Source: Nitrobacteraceae bacterium AZCC 1564 (GTDB lineage: Bacteria > Pseudomonadota > Alphaproteobacteria > Rhizobiales > Xanthobacteraceae). Taken from it: a stretch of DNA of 64,000 nucleotides. The stretch covers positions 1,984,001-2,048,000 of the forward strand of contig JBAGRR010000001.1 in the NCBI GenBank assembly GCA_036924835.1, given 5' to 3'. The stretch's first letter is position 1; each line of letters begins with the position of its first letter. Below, piece by piece: positions 19,285 through 28,913 of this stretch. A program made the translations under genes and the position numbers. Below the pieces are notes generated by a model that did no database searches, had not been told where the DNA came from, and worked only from the letters and a program-made list of their open reading frames with translations.

Positions 19285-19458
19285 ATGTCGAATAGTATTC
19301 GCGTATTGCCCCCGCAAAGGCGTCAAGCTCTTGGTCGCCGCGCCTTTAATTCTCATCCTCATACAAGCCTCCGCCAACGCCTTCTCGAACTTGCCCGATT
19401 GCGCGAACTGGTGCGAAGCGCCGAACTCCGAGCTAAAAGCCAGGATCCAGCACGTTAG
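19285..19458 (+). CDS. 57-residue Arg/Leu-rich small protein (hypothetical)
   Basis: An ATG at 19285 with GGAG seven bases upstream opens 57 residues to TAG at 19456. The second half (RQRLLELARLRELVRSAELR) is a regular amphipathic helix. A longer frame in another phase (19256-19510) covers the same DNA and encodes a signal-like segment with cysteines. Only one is likely real. I favour this one because of its ribosome site. Confidence 0.42.
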   Translation: MSNSIRVLPPQRRQALGRRAFNSHPHTSLRQRLLELARLRELVRSAELRAKSQDPAR

Positions 19459-19779
19459 CACTTCCAATATTCAAATTCGTAGATTGAACAGCTTCCTGTG
19501 GCCAGCCTAACGCAGGATGAAGAGAACGATTATTCGACCGCTTCGTTGAGAACATTAAAACTACGTTTGAACCGCGAGTTTGCTCCGAGTGAGAGCAAGG
19601 CATGAGCTTATGCGCATCCGCCCGACAAGGTCGGACCGCGATACACATCAGATGCCAACGGCAGCGAACGCTGAGTGATTGCCCATAGTCGATTGATGCC
19701 GGCGAGCTGTCCGTTACGCACGCGGTGCTAAGCCATTGCAGCTTTTCGTATATCGCTTCGGTGCTGCGGATGTCGCGGC
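19459..19779. other. Intergenic, nothing recognised
   Basis: About 320 bases after the small ORF and downstream of the convergent transglycosylase gene. A 143-codon minus-strand open frame crosses it but runs into the transglycosylase in the wrong phase. I see no tRNA, hairpin doublet or terminator. Confidence 0.4.
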
Positions 19780-20601
19780 TTAGCGCGCTGCGGACGCCCG
19801 CTCCCCATCGATCTGACGGCCCATAAGCGCCAGGGCTCGCTGGTACACCGACGCAGCATTCCACGCCTGGATAGCTGCGAAATTTGCCTCCCCTGGTTGG
19901 TATCCCGCGCCAGCACGCCAGCCGTGAGCTTTGAGAAAATTCGCCGTGGAGTTCAGCGCGTTGGCTGCGACGTCGAGATTTCCGGTGCCGTAAGCCAGTA
20001 TGTTCTTGGGCAGAAATTGCGTCTGACCGACTTCCCCGTGCATGGAGCCTCGCGTGCTTGCCGAGAGAGTACCGCGATCGATCAACTTCAGAGCGGCATA
20101 GAGTTGATCGGTGAAATATTCGGGTCGACGGCAGTCGTAGGCGAGCGTGGCAACGGCCGAAAGCATGTTCTGATTGCCGCGCTGACTTCCGAAGCCGGTC
20201 TCCATTCCCCAGATGGCGAGAAGCGGCCCGGGCGGGACGCCGTAGCGTTGCTGAATAGATGCGAAGAGGGCCGCCTGAGACTGCTTAAGTGCACGGCCGC
20301 GCGCGACGATCGTCGACGCACCGCGCTTGGCAAGAAACTGATCGAGGGAAAGACCAAAGCTTCTCTGGCCGCGATCGGCATTGATGGTGGCCGTCGCATA
20401 ATGAGTCTGCATCAGCGCGGCGAGACCCGAGGCGCCGATCCCTTTTGCCCTCGCCTCTTCGGCAAACTCTCTCTTCCAGGTTTCGAAACCGGCAGGCGTG
20501 TTGCCGCATCGCGCCGCATCGGCCCCGGTGCTCATCCACGCGAGCATCGTCAACGTCAAAGCCATAAGAATAGTCGTCGTAGTCCGCCTGCCTCGGGTCA
20601 T
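19780..20601 (-). CDS. Exported lytic murein transglycosylase (MltB-like, SLT_2)
   Basis: 273 residues. A signal peptide (MTRGRRTTTTILMALTLTML...ADA, about 1-29) is followed by an SLT_2 domain that cleaves peptidoglycan with formation of 1,6-anhydromuramic acid. The catalytic Glu is in WGMETGFG (about E134). GQTQFLPKNILAYG and FAAIQAWNAASVYQRAL are typical of the family. There is no C-terminal peptidoglycan-binding domain. The ATG at 20601 is preceded by AAGGATAG, and the upstream open frame extension is discarded. Location is periplasmic, without an obvious lipobox. Confidence 0.9.
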   Translation of the reverse strand: MTRGRRTTTTILMALTLTMLAWMSTGADAARCGNTPAGFETWKREFAEEARAKGIGASGLAALMQTHYATATINADRGQRSFGLSLDQFLAKRGASTIVARGRALKQSQAALFASIQQRYGVPPGPLLAIWGMETGFGSQRGNQNMLSAVATLAYDCRRPEYFTDQLYAALKLIDRGTLSASTRGSMHGEVGQTQFLPKNILAYGTGNLDVAANALNSTANFLKAHGWRAGAGYQPGEANFAAIQAWNAASVYQRALALMGRQIDGERASAAR

Positions 20602-20651
20602 TATAACTATCCTTCTGCAATCTTGCTTCGCCGCGTTGTCTCCGTTGGCTC

Positions 20652-21608
20652 TCAAGTCGCCGGTACATACCGATAGGCCGTGCCCTTCCGCTCGGCGAAC
20701 CCCAGGCCCGGATAAGGCCAATGGAAGCCAAGCATCTTCATCTTGTCGGTCGCGGCGCGGTCCAACAGCTTCTTCCGATTGGTGACAGCCACGCTGTTGT
20801 CCATGTCGTACGCGAACCGCCATTCCGGATGAGGAAAGTAGACAGCAGGTTCTGTGATGGCGTCGGCGGGGATCAGAAGTCCCTCTCCCCCCGCGACAAG
20901 AAGCGAGATATGGCCTGGGGTGTGGCCCGCGCTATCCACGACACTGAGACCCGTCACGATGTCATCGCCAGGCTTGACCATCGTCACGGTGTTTTTCACC
21001 GCACCGAGGTTGGCCTGCGCACCAGCGACGAAAACATGCATCTGCTCGGGAAGCTTGCTTTTCAGCGCAGGGTCCATCCAGAAATCCCACTCGACTGCAG
21101 AAACGTAGTAGGCCGCATTCGGAAAGTTCAGCTCATCACCTAAGCCGATCGTGCCCCAGATGTGGTCAGGATGGGCGTGAGTGAAAACAACCTTGGTAAT
21201 GCTTTTCGGCTCGATGTTGGCGACTGCAAGATTATCCATGAGTTTTCCGACCGTCGGCTGGAAGTTCGCACCTGACCCGGTATCGAGCAGAATGAGATCC
21301 GATTTTGTGCGGAGCAGGACCGGATTGGTTGCCGGCTTCACCTGGTCAGGGGCGAGACCGGCCTCCTTGAACAGCCGCTCCACATCTTCGCGTGGCGCAT
21401 CAAGCCCGTGAATGGTCGTCGGCAGTACGAGATGGCCGTCGCTGAGGACCGTGATGTCGAAATCGCCGTGTCGGAATTTGTGGAAACTTGTCTGGGCATT
21501 ACCCGGCACCGCCCAAAGTCCCGCGCCGGCAAGACTCACTGTCGCGATCATCAGGTCTCGCCGATTGAGGGCGAACCGCAACGGCATTGGCTGCTCGCGT
21601 TCCGACAC
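20652..21608 (-). CDS. MBL-fold metallo-hydrolase with Tat signal
   Basis: 318 residues from a GTG at 21608, chosen because AGGAGG lies five bases upstream. An N-terminal Tat signal (NRRDLMIATVSLAGAGLWA, about 15-33) targets the periplasm. The metallo-beta-lactamase motif HAHPDH (144-149) and the later AGHTPGHISL give a two-metal hydrolase site. Substrate unknown; lactonase-, quinohydrolase- and beta-lactamase-like relatives exist. It lies 50 bases upstream of the transglycosylase on the same strand, so the pair may be cotranscribed. Confidence 0.88.
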   Translation of the reverse strand: MSEREQPMPLRFALNRRDLMIATVSLAGAGLWAVPGNAQTSFHKFRHGDFDITVLSDGHLVLPTTIHGLDAPREDVERLFKEAGLAPDQVKPATNPVLLRTKSDLILLDTGSGANFQPTVGKLMDNLAVANIEPKSITKVVFTHAHPDHIWGTIGLGDELNFPNAAYYVSAVEWDFWMDPALKSKLPEQMHVFVAGAQANLGAVKNTVTMVKPGDDIVTGLSVVDSAGHTPGHISLLVAGGEGLLIPADAITEPAVYFPHPEWRFAYDMDNSVAVTNRKKLLDRAATDKMKMLGFHWPYPGLGFAERKGTAYRYVPAT

Positions 21609-21792
21609 ACCGTCCTCCTGCGTGCTTTCCTTCCGGATCCGCATCGGAGCACATCTGCCACCGTTCGCGCCAGTGGTTATTTGTTCTGATGTCATACTGG
21701 TTCGATCGCGGATCATCTGCTCTACGCAGCAGATCTGTATCGGAATGCCGGTATCCGCCGAGCAGAGCCATGAGCGAGTCTGCTCCCCTGCC

Positions 21793-22731
21793 TCACGTCC
21801 CTGGAAATATAAGCCAAGCCGCAACTGGCACGGTCGCGATGCTAACTACCGTGGAAAGCATAATTCCCGCGGAAACCTGATCAACCTCGGCGGCATAACG
21901 CTGCGCAAGAACGTAATTGCTGCCAGCCGACGGAAGCGCTGCGATCAGGACACCGATCTCATTCCAGAAGGGCTCGACCTTCAGGACAAACGAAAGCATA
22001 AACCAAACGAAGGCCGGATATGCGAAAAGCTTGGCCACAGTGATGCCCGCGGCCACGGAGATGGTCGCGTGATCGATACGCTGAAGCGCCAATGCGCCTC
22101 CTAACGCAAACAAGGCGGTCGGCCCTGCCGCAGCCCCCAAAAACCCGAGGAAGCGATCCAGTGGCTGAGGTAGCGCCAAGCTCAATGTTGCAGCTATGCC
22201 TCCGAGAGCAATAGCCGCAATCACCGGATTGAGGATGATATTGCGGAGCAAGAGAAACCCAAAGCTTCTCCGCCCATCTTTTGATGACCCTCCCATGATT
22301 GATGCCCCCAGAGACATAAGGAGCATCACTTCGACAAGAATGACCATGGCAAGGGCGCCAGCTCCGCGCTCACCAAAAAACGTCAACACAACCGGCGGAC
22401 CAAGAAAGCCGACATTGCTTACTGTCGCCGTCGTTGCGCGTGCGGCCGCCGAAGCCAACCCGCTGCGCTTTCGATAGCAACTCATACCGAACACAATAGA
22501 GAACAGTAAGCTGCCGCTGGCCAGATAGCCCGCGAAAAACGTCACATCAAATACGCGATTCAGGGGCTGGACCGCGATTAGCCGGAATACGAGAGCTGGA
22601 AGTGCAAAGCGGAACGAGAACGCCGCGAGCGCTTCGAGTGAATCGGCTGACATCATTCGCATCCGCGTTGCACCCCAACCAAGCGCAACGACGCCGAAAA
22701 TAGGCACAGTGAGCAGAAAAAAGCCGATCAT
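21793..22731 (-). CDS. AEC-family transporter
   Basis: 312 residues with about ten membrane helices in two halves, as in the auxin-efflux-carrier/MdcF family of malonate or organic-acid carriers (IFGVVALGWGATRMRMM at the N-terminus, LPALVFRLIA, SNVGFLGPPVVLTFFGERG mid-protein). Its ATG overlaps the stop of the preceding dehydrogenase gene by four bases (ATGA). Transporter and dehydrogenase therefore probably serve the same hydroxy-acid substrate. The divergent LysR regulator is the likely controller. Confidence 0.9.
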   Translation of the reverse strand: MIGFFLLTVPIFGVVALGWGATRMRMMSADSLEALAAFSFRFALPALVFRLIAVQPLNRVFDVTFFAGYLASGSLLFSIVFGMSCYRKRSGLASAAARATTATVSNVGFLGPPVVLTFFGERGAGALAMVILVEVMLLMSLGASIMGGSSKDGRRSFGFLLLRNIILNPVIAAIALGGIAATLSLALPQPLDRFLGFLGAAAGPTALFALGGALALQRIDHATISVAAGITVAKLFAYPAFVWFMLSFVLKVEPFWNEIGVLIAALPSAGSNYVLAQRYAAEVDQVSAGIMLSTVVSIATVPVAAWLIFPGT

Positions 22732-23618
22732 GCGATCAGAGCAGTTCTTTGCTCGATAGCGTGAATGACGGCAACCATGTCCTCATCGCCGAAGCCGAGC
22801 GCTTGTGTCTCGCCGTACAGCGCATGACACACATCCAACAGCGGAGATACGATGCCGGCTTCCCGCGCTGTGACTGCGACAAGGCTATTGTTCTTCAGGA
22901 CGTCGGTTATTCCCGCCTGACGAGCGAAATCCCGCGCCATAAGTTTCGCCCCCTTGACCCGCGACACATCGCTCGCCATGGGTCCAGCATCAAGAATCGA
23001 AACAAAACGGGCCAAATCCAAACCAAGACTTTCAGCAAAGTGCGTGGCTTCAGCCAACCCAGTGACCATGGTGATCAGGAAGAGGTTCACCGCCAACTTC
23101 ATCCTTAATGCGCCTGGGACCTCGTCGCAGACAAAAGTATCCCGGCACATTGCCTTAAACAAATGGCGGACGGATGCCACATCGGCGGCATTGCCAGACA
23201 ACATGGCAACGAGCTGGCCGGCCTCGGCCGGCTTGCGCGATCCGGAGACCGGCGCCTCGACATAGCGACCACCGGCAGCACGGATGTCCGCTTCGAGCGT
23301 GTTGGAATAACTCGGCAAGACCGTCGACATATTGACGATCAGGCGAGAATTCACCCGATCACGGAATGCATTACTGTTGCGCTCAAGGACCGCATCAATC
23401 GCAGAATGATCGGCCAGCATCAGGAAAATGATGCCGCACTGAGTGAAGACATCAGCTACCTCCTTTGCGACCGAAGCACCGGCATCTGCCAAAATCTGAC
23501 GCTTCGAGAGCGATCGATTCCAGACCACGAGCGGCGTGCCCGCTTTGACAAGATTTAGCGCCATGGGCTCGCCCATAGATCCAAGTCCAATGAAGCCAAT
23601 TGGTGCGACACATGCCAT
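22728..23618 (-). CDS. NAD(P)-dependent beta-hydroxyacid dehydrogenase (3-hydroxyisobutyrate / tartronate semialdehyde type)
   Basis: 296 residues. The N-terminal Rossmann motif GFIGLGSMGEPMALNL (8-23) and the C-terminal all-helical domain with the catalytic-Lys region MKLAVNLFL place it in the HIBADH/GarR family. These enzymes oxidise 3-hydroxyacids or reduce semialdehydes. The exact substrate cannot be read. It is coupled to the AEC transporter and divergent from a LysR regulator. Confidence 0.9.
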   Translation of the reverse strand: MACVAPIGFIGLGSMGEPMALNLVKAGTPLVVWNRSLSKRQILADAGASVAKEVADVFTQCGIIFLMLADHSAIDAVLERNSNAFRDRVNSRLIVNMSTVLPSYSNTLEADIRAAGGRYVEAPVSGSRKPAEAGQLVAMLSGNAADVASVRHLFKAMCRDTFVCDEVPGALRMKLAVNLFLITMVTGLAEATHFAESLGLDLARFVSILDAGPMASDVSRVKGAKLMARDFARQAGITDVLKNNSLVAVTAREAGIVSPLLDVCHALYGETQALGFGDEDMVAVIHAIEQRTALIA

Positions 23619-23765
23619 TGCGGATGACCTTCGGAAAATTTGGCCTGAGCTCTGCCGTAGCGAGACGCCGTCACGCTCGGGCGATGGAAACCTTGCACCA
23701 TCCTAGCCACGCTGGTGACTTTCGAATATCATATAGTTTTGAAGGATGACTTCACGGAATCGAAT

Positions 23766-24659
23766 ATGAATGGTTCCTTCGATATAGAGGCCTTGCGGGT
23801 CATGGTCACGGGCATCGAGCTTGGGAGCTTCGCCCGCGCTGCTTTGCACCTCGGCCGTTCTCAATCTGCAGTCAGCATGCAACTCAAGAAGCTTGAGGAG
23901 CAGGCGGGAAAGCCGCTGTTTCGCCGCAGCGGACGCGGTCTTGTCCCGACCGAAGCAGGAGATGCGCTGCTCGTTTATGCACGCCGGATTATCGACCTGC
24001 ATGACGAAGCCGCGGCATCTCTCGGCGCGACAACGACGACTTCCTCAATCAGGATGGGATTGCCGCAGGACTTCTTCGAGGATGTGATGCCTGAAGCCAT
24101 CACACGGTTCTCGCGTCAGCGGCCGAACGTCCATATCGAGGTTCGCGCCGGACGCAACTACGCACTTGAGGAGGAGGTTCGGTGCGGTCATCTCGATCTG
24201 GCGCTTGCGTTTGTCAGAGCAGGTCGAGACAAAAACAAAGAGCGCCTGAAGAGTCTGCCGCTCTTTTGGCTTGCGGGGAAAGCAGCCGCGCATTCACCGG
24301 ATGACGCACCCATACCGCTTGTGCTGTTCGATCATCCCTGCCTGTTTCGACAAACCGCGATTCAAGCGTTGGAAGCCGATGCCCGGCGCTGGCGCTTATC
24401 TTTGACGACACCGAGTCTCCCTGGCGTATGGGCAGCCTTGCGCTTCGGCCATGGCATCACAGTTCGAACGGCGTATCGTATTCCATCGGGAGTACGCGAT
24501 GTCGGTGTCGAGCTAAATCTACCCAAACTCCCTTCACTCGAATTGCGCCTGCTCACAGGAGCCGATCTTTCGCCCGCTGTCTCGGAGTTGGCAGAAATTT
24601 TGAAGCATGTGGTTCGCGAGCGAGTGATTGTTCAAGAACCGGGCCGCTATAAACGATGA
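23766..24659 (+). CDS. LysR-family transcriptional regulator
   Basis: 297 residues from the ATG at 23766. The frame is open from a GTG at 23715, but homologues usually begin with a short segment before FDIEALRVMVTGIELGSFARAA. The N-terminal winged HTH (LGRSQSAVSMQLKKLEEQAGKPLF) is followed by a LysR substrate-binding domain. It is divergent from the dehydrogenase-transporter pair across about 150 bases, the classic arrangement for a LysR regulator with its target operon. The inducer is probably the transported hydroxy acid (inference). Confidence 0.92.
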   Translation: MNGSFDIEALRVMVTGIELGSFARAALHLGRSQSAVSMQLKKLEEQAGKPLFRRSGRGLVPTEAGDALLVYARRIIDLHDEAAASLGATTTTSSIRMGLPQDFFEDVMPEAITRFSRQRPNVHIEVRAGRNYALEEEVRCGHLDLALAFVRAGRDKNKERLKSLPLFWLAGKAAAHSPDDAPIPLVLFDHPCLFRQTAIQALEADARRWRLSLTTPSLPGVWAALRFGHGITVRTAYRIPSGVRDVGVELNLPKLPSLELRLLTGADLSPAVSELAEILKHVVRERVIVQEPGRYKR

Positions 24660-25262
24660 TGGAGCGCGCCACGGATACGGGACCGGGCGTCGTACGCTCA
24701 CTTTTGACCCAACTCGGAGGCGAACTCTGGATTCGAGACACGAGGTGCAAATGCACCACGCCTCCTGGAACTTAGCTGCTGGCGGCAAAGATATCGAACG
24801 CGGAGAGAGTCGGCGCCTTGGTTTACACCGACCAAGGCTATCTCCCGCCTTGAGACGTTACGCCCCCATCACTCATTTTAGATCTTGTTAGATCTTGCTG
24901 CGTGCACCGAAAAGCTTATCCGAGTTGATGACGTATCCTGCGATCCTACGCGCGCTCTTACAACAAAGTCAGAACGTATCGATCATTCCATAAAGATGCG
25001 CCTCTCACCCGGTTCAACGGACCGTAAGAATCAAATCGTTCCCTATCCTGGGCGGGACTCCATCCCGCGCCGGCATATCGCCGAAAGGCTGACGGAACCT
25101 AGGAACGAGTAATGCGTTTGGCCATATGGCAAAGGCGCGCACGAGAAGGTGGCACGGGAACGTGGCTACCCGCCGGCTTTCCCCATCAGGATCACCTAAG
25201 AGTAGCTCTGCTTCGCCCGCGAAATCGACCGACATCGGCGCACCTCAACAAGGGAGGTTCCC
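24660..25262. other. Intergenic region with a half repeat
   Basis: About 600 bases. It contains half of a type-B hairpin (24718-24744, listed separately). Nothing else is recognisable: short open frames have no family, and no RNA gene was seen. The last part supplies the upstream region and the strong ribosome site (AAGGGAGG) of the gene at 25263. Confidence 0.5.
24718..24744. repeat. Solitary right half of a type-B hairpin (remnant)
   Basis: GGCGAACTCTGGATTCGAGA followed by CACGAGG matches the right arm and CTAG end of type B with three or four changes. No left arm or partner A is present. This looks like a decayed copy. Confidence 0.55.
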
Positions 25263-25985
25263 ATGTCAACTGTCGTCAGTTCAGAACATACCTTCCAAGA
25301 AGCCGCAACTTACGGCGGAGTGGTCGATGCCATCGGTGGCGTAGCGACCATCATTCTGGCCATTGTCGGATTGTCGGGCGTAAGCGAGCCAATGCTGGCG
25401 GCCATAGCGACGATCGTCTTCGGGGCGGCGCTGCTGATACAGGGGGGCACCATGCTCACTGAGTACACAAAGCTGATGGCCCCGCCGGGTGCTGGTACGG
25501 CCGAAGAGGTTGTCGCGGGAGACGGCGGACTATCGGCGCTGTTCCTGGTGGGAGCAGCCGGTATCGTGCTCGGCGTACTTTCTCTTGTCGGCATCTCTGC
25601 ACAGAAGCTCACAGCCGCAGCCGTCATCGCGTTTGGAAGTGCGCTGCTGTTGAGCAGCAACTCGGTTTGGCACCTCTACCGAGCAAAGCACGCATCGTAC
25701 CAAGCCGGAGCTGCCCCGACGCTTTCGGGAGCCGAGTTCCTCGCGAGTGAAATGGCCTCTGGTTCGGCGGTTGTGCAGTGTCTTGCTGGTCTTGCCGCGA
25801 TCGTTCTTGGCATTATCGCGGTAACTGGAACAAATCCTAACGTACTTACACTCGTGGGCCTGTTGGTCCTTGGAGCGACAGTACTCTTGACAGGCAGCAC
25901 TCTGAGCGGCGCGGTCATGGGCTTCATGGAGCCGACGGTTACGCGTCGACCACAGGCACAAGCGCCGTCGGGCGCAGCGGAATAG
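25263..25985 (+). CDS. Conserved membrane protein of unknown function
   Basis: 240 residues with about six hydrophobic helices arranged as three similar pairs (IGGVATIILAIVGLSG, AAGIVLGVLSLVGIS and LAGLAAIVLGIIAVTG, each followed by a second helix rich in Ala/Gly/Leu). This internal repetition suggests triplication of a two-helix unit. The start has AAGGGAGG at optimal spacing. No transporter or enzyme motif is seen. Confidence 0.8.
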   Translation: MSTVVSSEHTFQEAATYGGVVDAIGGVATIILAIVGLSGVSEPMLAAIATIVFGAALLIQGGTMLTEYTKLMAPPGAGTAEEVVAGDGGLSALFLVGAAGIVLGVLSLVGISAQKLTAAAVIAFGSALLLSSNSVWHLYRAKHASYQAGAAPTLSGAEFLASEMASGSAVVQCLAGLAAIVLGIIAVTGTNPNVLTLVGLLVLGATVLLTGSTLSGAVMGFMEPTVTRRPQAQAPSGAAE

Positions 25986-26605
25986 TTGAAGCAGAGGCTC
26001 GTAGCAGCGACGCCGGCCGGTGTTCGAAGGCCGCCTAGCGGCAGGCAACCGGCTAGCAGATCGAAGCAGACGGCGAGACGGTGGCGCTGATCTCAAGTCC
26101 GTGGCGTCTGACAGCGATACGGCGGACCTTAGCTTCGATGTCATCGAGAAACTCGGATCGTAGATCCTCCTCGACGTGAAGTCGGGTCCGAGCATGATGG
26201 CGGCCGCAGTCAAGCCTAGCGTCCAAACCAAAGTTCATGATCGACTTCGCTTCATGCTCAATCCGGACCGATTGCACTTCTTTGAGTGGCAATCCAAAGC
26301 AGCCAGAATAAACCTGCGAACTCTTGTGATTGAAATCCGATCGATCCTGCACCGCACTGTGATCGTCGCTGTTCACGACTGCGACCGGTAATTGCGGCTT
26401 TGAGGGCGCTGCATTGCGATAAACGCCACCCCACGTGGGCGAGAGAGGGAAGCCTCGCCAAGTCAACTGAAACGATTTAAACTTACTAACGGCTTGTAAC
26501 GCCCCCGCTGGCATAAATTGCGCTCCCACCACGGCAGAGGGAGTGCCGGATGATTGAATTTCTTCGACACGCATTCTTGAGACGGCCTCGCGCTGCGAGC
26601 GCCGG
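25986..26605. other. Intergenic region with no trusted gene
   Basis: 620 bases between the membrane protein and a repeat doublet. A 198-codon minus-strand frame (26053-26649) runs through it and into the repeat. Its sequence is low in hydrophobic pattern and has no recognisable domain, so I treat it as chance or a very old gene remnant. Confidence 0.45.
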
Positions 26606-26768
26606 TCGTGGTCCGATTCTAACGTTCGCCTCCCGTTTGAGGCAGGCAATTAGAACGTTAGAATCAAGGGACCACTAAAATATTGGTTGCTAATAGAGTT
26701 TTGGATTTGACATTCGCTTTGCCGGTCTGCGGCCAACGGGGTAGCGAATGTCAAATCCACTCCACTAG
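26606..26768. repeat. Hairpin doublet C+D, copy 1
   Basis: Hairpin C at 26606-26677 (arms GATTCTAACGTTCGC and complement) and hairpin D at 26691-26768 (arms GGATTTGACATTCGC and complement), joined by the AT-rich 26678-26690. The left CTAG is degenerate; the right one is intact. It lies 70 bases upstream of the acetyl-CoA synthetase start, so here it sits in a promoter or leader region, not at a gene end. Confidence 0.9.
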
Positions 26769-26838
26769 CACCCGTCTGTGCGAGAGCACCATGCGGCCCC
26801 TGTATTTCGAGGCTACGCGATAGCTTAGGAGACGGCGT

Positions 26839-28866
26839 ATGTCACAAACAACAGCAGAAGTGTCGGAAGCCGAGATCGCAGTCCACTGGCAGGAAGAGAA
26901 CTACATCAACCCGCCAGAGAGATTTGTCGCGCAGGCCAACCTGACAGACAAAACGATCTTTGACCGGTTCAGCCTCGATCACGTCCCGGACTGCTTCAAA
27001 GAGTACGCCGACCTTCTTCACTGGTACCGGCCCTGGGACGTCACGCTTGATACGAGCAATCCGCCGTTCTGGCGATGGTTCACCGGAGGCAGGATCAACG
27101 CCAGTTACAACTGCGTCGATCGCCATCTCCCCAAGCACAAGAACAAGACGGCGATCCACTTCGTCCCTGAGCCGGAGCACGAAGCGATCCAGCACGTCAC
27201 CTACCAGGAGCTCTATGTCCGCGTGAACGAAGTCGCCGCATTGTTGCAAGATCGCTGCGGTCTTAGAAAGGGCGACCGGGTGACGTTGCATATGCCCATG
27301 GTGCCAGAGCTTCCGATCACGATGCTCGCATGCGCCAGGATCGGGGTCATTCACTCGCAAGTCTTTAGCGGCTTCAGCGGGAAGGCCACGGCAGATCGCA
27401 TCGTCGATTCGGAAAGCCGTGTGCTGATCACGATGGACGCCTATTACCGTGGCGGCCAGCTTCTCGATCACAAGGAGAAAGCCGACGTCGCAGTCAGTGA
27501 GGCGGAGAAGGAAGGCGTCAAGGTCGAGAAGGTGCTCGTGTGGCAGAGATATCCGGGGCGATATTCAAGCAAAACGCCACTGGCGGAGAACCGCGATGTC
27601 CTCATGAACGAGATGTTGTCGGCCTATCGGCGGCAACGGGTCGATCCTGTGGAAATGCCTGCGGAAGATCCGCTGTTCTTGATGTACACCAGCGGCACCA
27701 CCGGGAGGCCGAAGGGATGTCAGCACTCGATCGGCGGATATCTGTGCTACGTCGCGGGAACGTCGAAGTACATTCAGGACATCCATCCGGAGGATGTCTA
27801 CTGGTGCATGGCCGACATTGGCTGGATCACGGGTCACTCCTACATCGTCTACGGGCCACTGGCGCTCGCCGCCTCGTCGGTGGTGTACGAAGGGCTTCCT
27901 ACGTTTCCCGATGCGGGGCGTCCGTGGCGCATTGCCGAAGAACTCGACGTCAACATCTTTCACACCTCACCAACGGCAATACGCGCACTTCGGCGTGCCG
28001 GGCCGGACGAGCCGCTGAAGTACAATCACCACTTCAAGCATATGACCACCGTGGGCGAGCCGATCGAACCGGCGGTATGGAAGTGGTACTACGACGTCGT
28101 TGGCAAGGGCGAAGCGGTCATCGTCGATACCTGGTGGCAAACGGAGAATGGCGGTTTTCTGTGCAGCACGGTGCCGGCTCTTCATCCTATGAAGCCGGGA
28201 AGCGCGGGGCCCGGCGTGCCCGGCATTCACCCGATCATCTATGACGAGGTAGGCGCCGAGATTCCACCGCGCTCTGGCCGTGCCGGAAACATCTGCATCC
28301 AGAACCCCTGGCCGGGCTCATTTCAGACGATTTGGAAAGACCCCGATCGCTTCGTCCAACAATACTACGCGCGCTACTGCAAGGACCGAACGAGCCGTGA
28401 TTGGCGCGATTGGCCATACATGGCGGGCGACGGCGCTCTGCAGGCGGCCGATGGCTATTACCGCATCCTGGGTCGAATCGACGATGTCATCAATGTGGCC
28501 GGGCATAGGCTTGGCACCAAGGAGATCGAGTCGGCCAGCCTGCTTGTTGAGGAGATCGCCGAGGCGGCAGTGGTTCCTGCCAGGGACGAAATCAAAGGCA
28601 AGGTTCCTGATCTCTACATATCGCTGAAGCCTGGGCTGGCCCCCAGCGAGGACATCCGCAAGCGAGTAGAAGACTCCGTAATCCGCGAGATAGGGGCGAT
28701 CGCCCGTCCACGCCGGGTCGTGATTGTCCCCGATATGCCAAAGACCCGTTCCGGGAAGATCATGCGCCGCGTTCTCGGGGCAATTTCGAACAACGAGGAT
28801 GCCGGCGACATCTCGACGCTGGCCAATCCCGAGATCGTCGATGAGATCCGAAAGGTGAAATTCTAG
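26839..28866 (+). CDS. acsA: Acetyl-CoA synthetase (AMP-forming)
   Basis: 675 residues. Makes acetyl-CoA from acetate, ATP and CoA via acetyl-AMP. Seen: the ACAS N-terminal region, ATP-binding YTSGTTGRPKG (about 278-288), WWQTENGG (about 433-440, including the Trp that restricts the pocket to short acids), and the C-terminal SGKIMRR with the regulatory/catalytic Lys. AGGAGACGGCGT precedes the ATG. Propionyl-CoA synthetase is an alternative within the same family. A C+D repeat doublet sits just upstream. Confidence 0.92.
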   Translation: MSQTTAEVSEAEIAVHWQEENYINPPERFVAQANLTDKTIFDRFSLDHVPDCFKEYADLLHWYRPWDVTLDTSNPPFWRWFTGGRINASYNCVDRHLPKHKNKTAIHFVPEPEHEAIQHVTYQELYVRVNEVAALLQDRCGLRKGDRVTLHMPMVPELPITMLACARIGVIHSQVFSGFSGKATADRIVDSESRVLITMDAYYRGGQLLDHKEKADVAVSEAEKEGVKVEKVLVWQRYPGRYSSKTPLAENRDVLMNEMLSAYRRQRVDPVEMPAEDPLFLMYTSGTTGRPKGCQHSIGGYLCYVAGTSKYIQDIHPEDVYWCMADIGWITGHSYIVYGPLALAASSVVYEGLPTFPDAGRPWRIAEELDVNIFHTSPTAIRALRRAGPDEPLKYNHHFKHMTTVGEPIEPAVWKWYYDVVGKGEAVIVDTWWQTENGGFLCSTVPALHPMKPGSAGPGVPGIHPIIYDEVGAEIPPRSGRAGNICIQNPWPGSFQTIWKDPDRFVQQYYARYCKDRTSRDWRDWPYMAGDGALQAADGYYRILGRIDDVINVAGHRLGTKEIESASLLVEEIAEAAVVPARDEIKGKVPDLYISLKPGLAPSEDIRKRVEDSVIREIGAIARPRRVVIVPDMPKTRSGKIMRRVLGAISNNEDAGDISTLANPEIVDEIRKVKF

Positions 28867-28913
28867 TCCGCGGGTCGTCCCGCGAAACGCGTCGGACAGA
28901 ACAGCGAGGAGCG

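Noticed and set aside
20602..20823. N-terminal extension of the lytic transglycosylase
   Set aside because: It would place the signal peptide internally and overlaps the MBL gene; ATG 20601 has a good ribosome site.
26053..26649. Minus-strand open frame of 198 codons
   Set aside because: No recognisable domain, runs into a repeat element, poor start context and no coding-like hydrophobic pattern.
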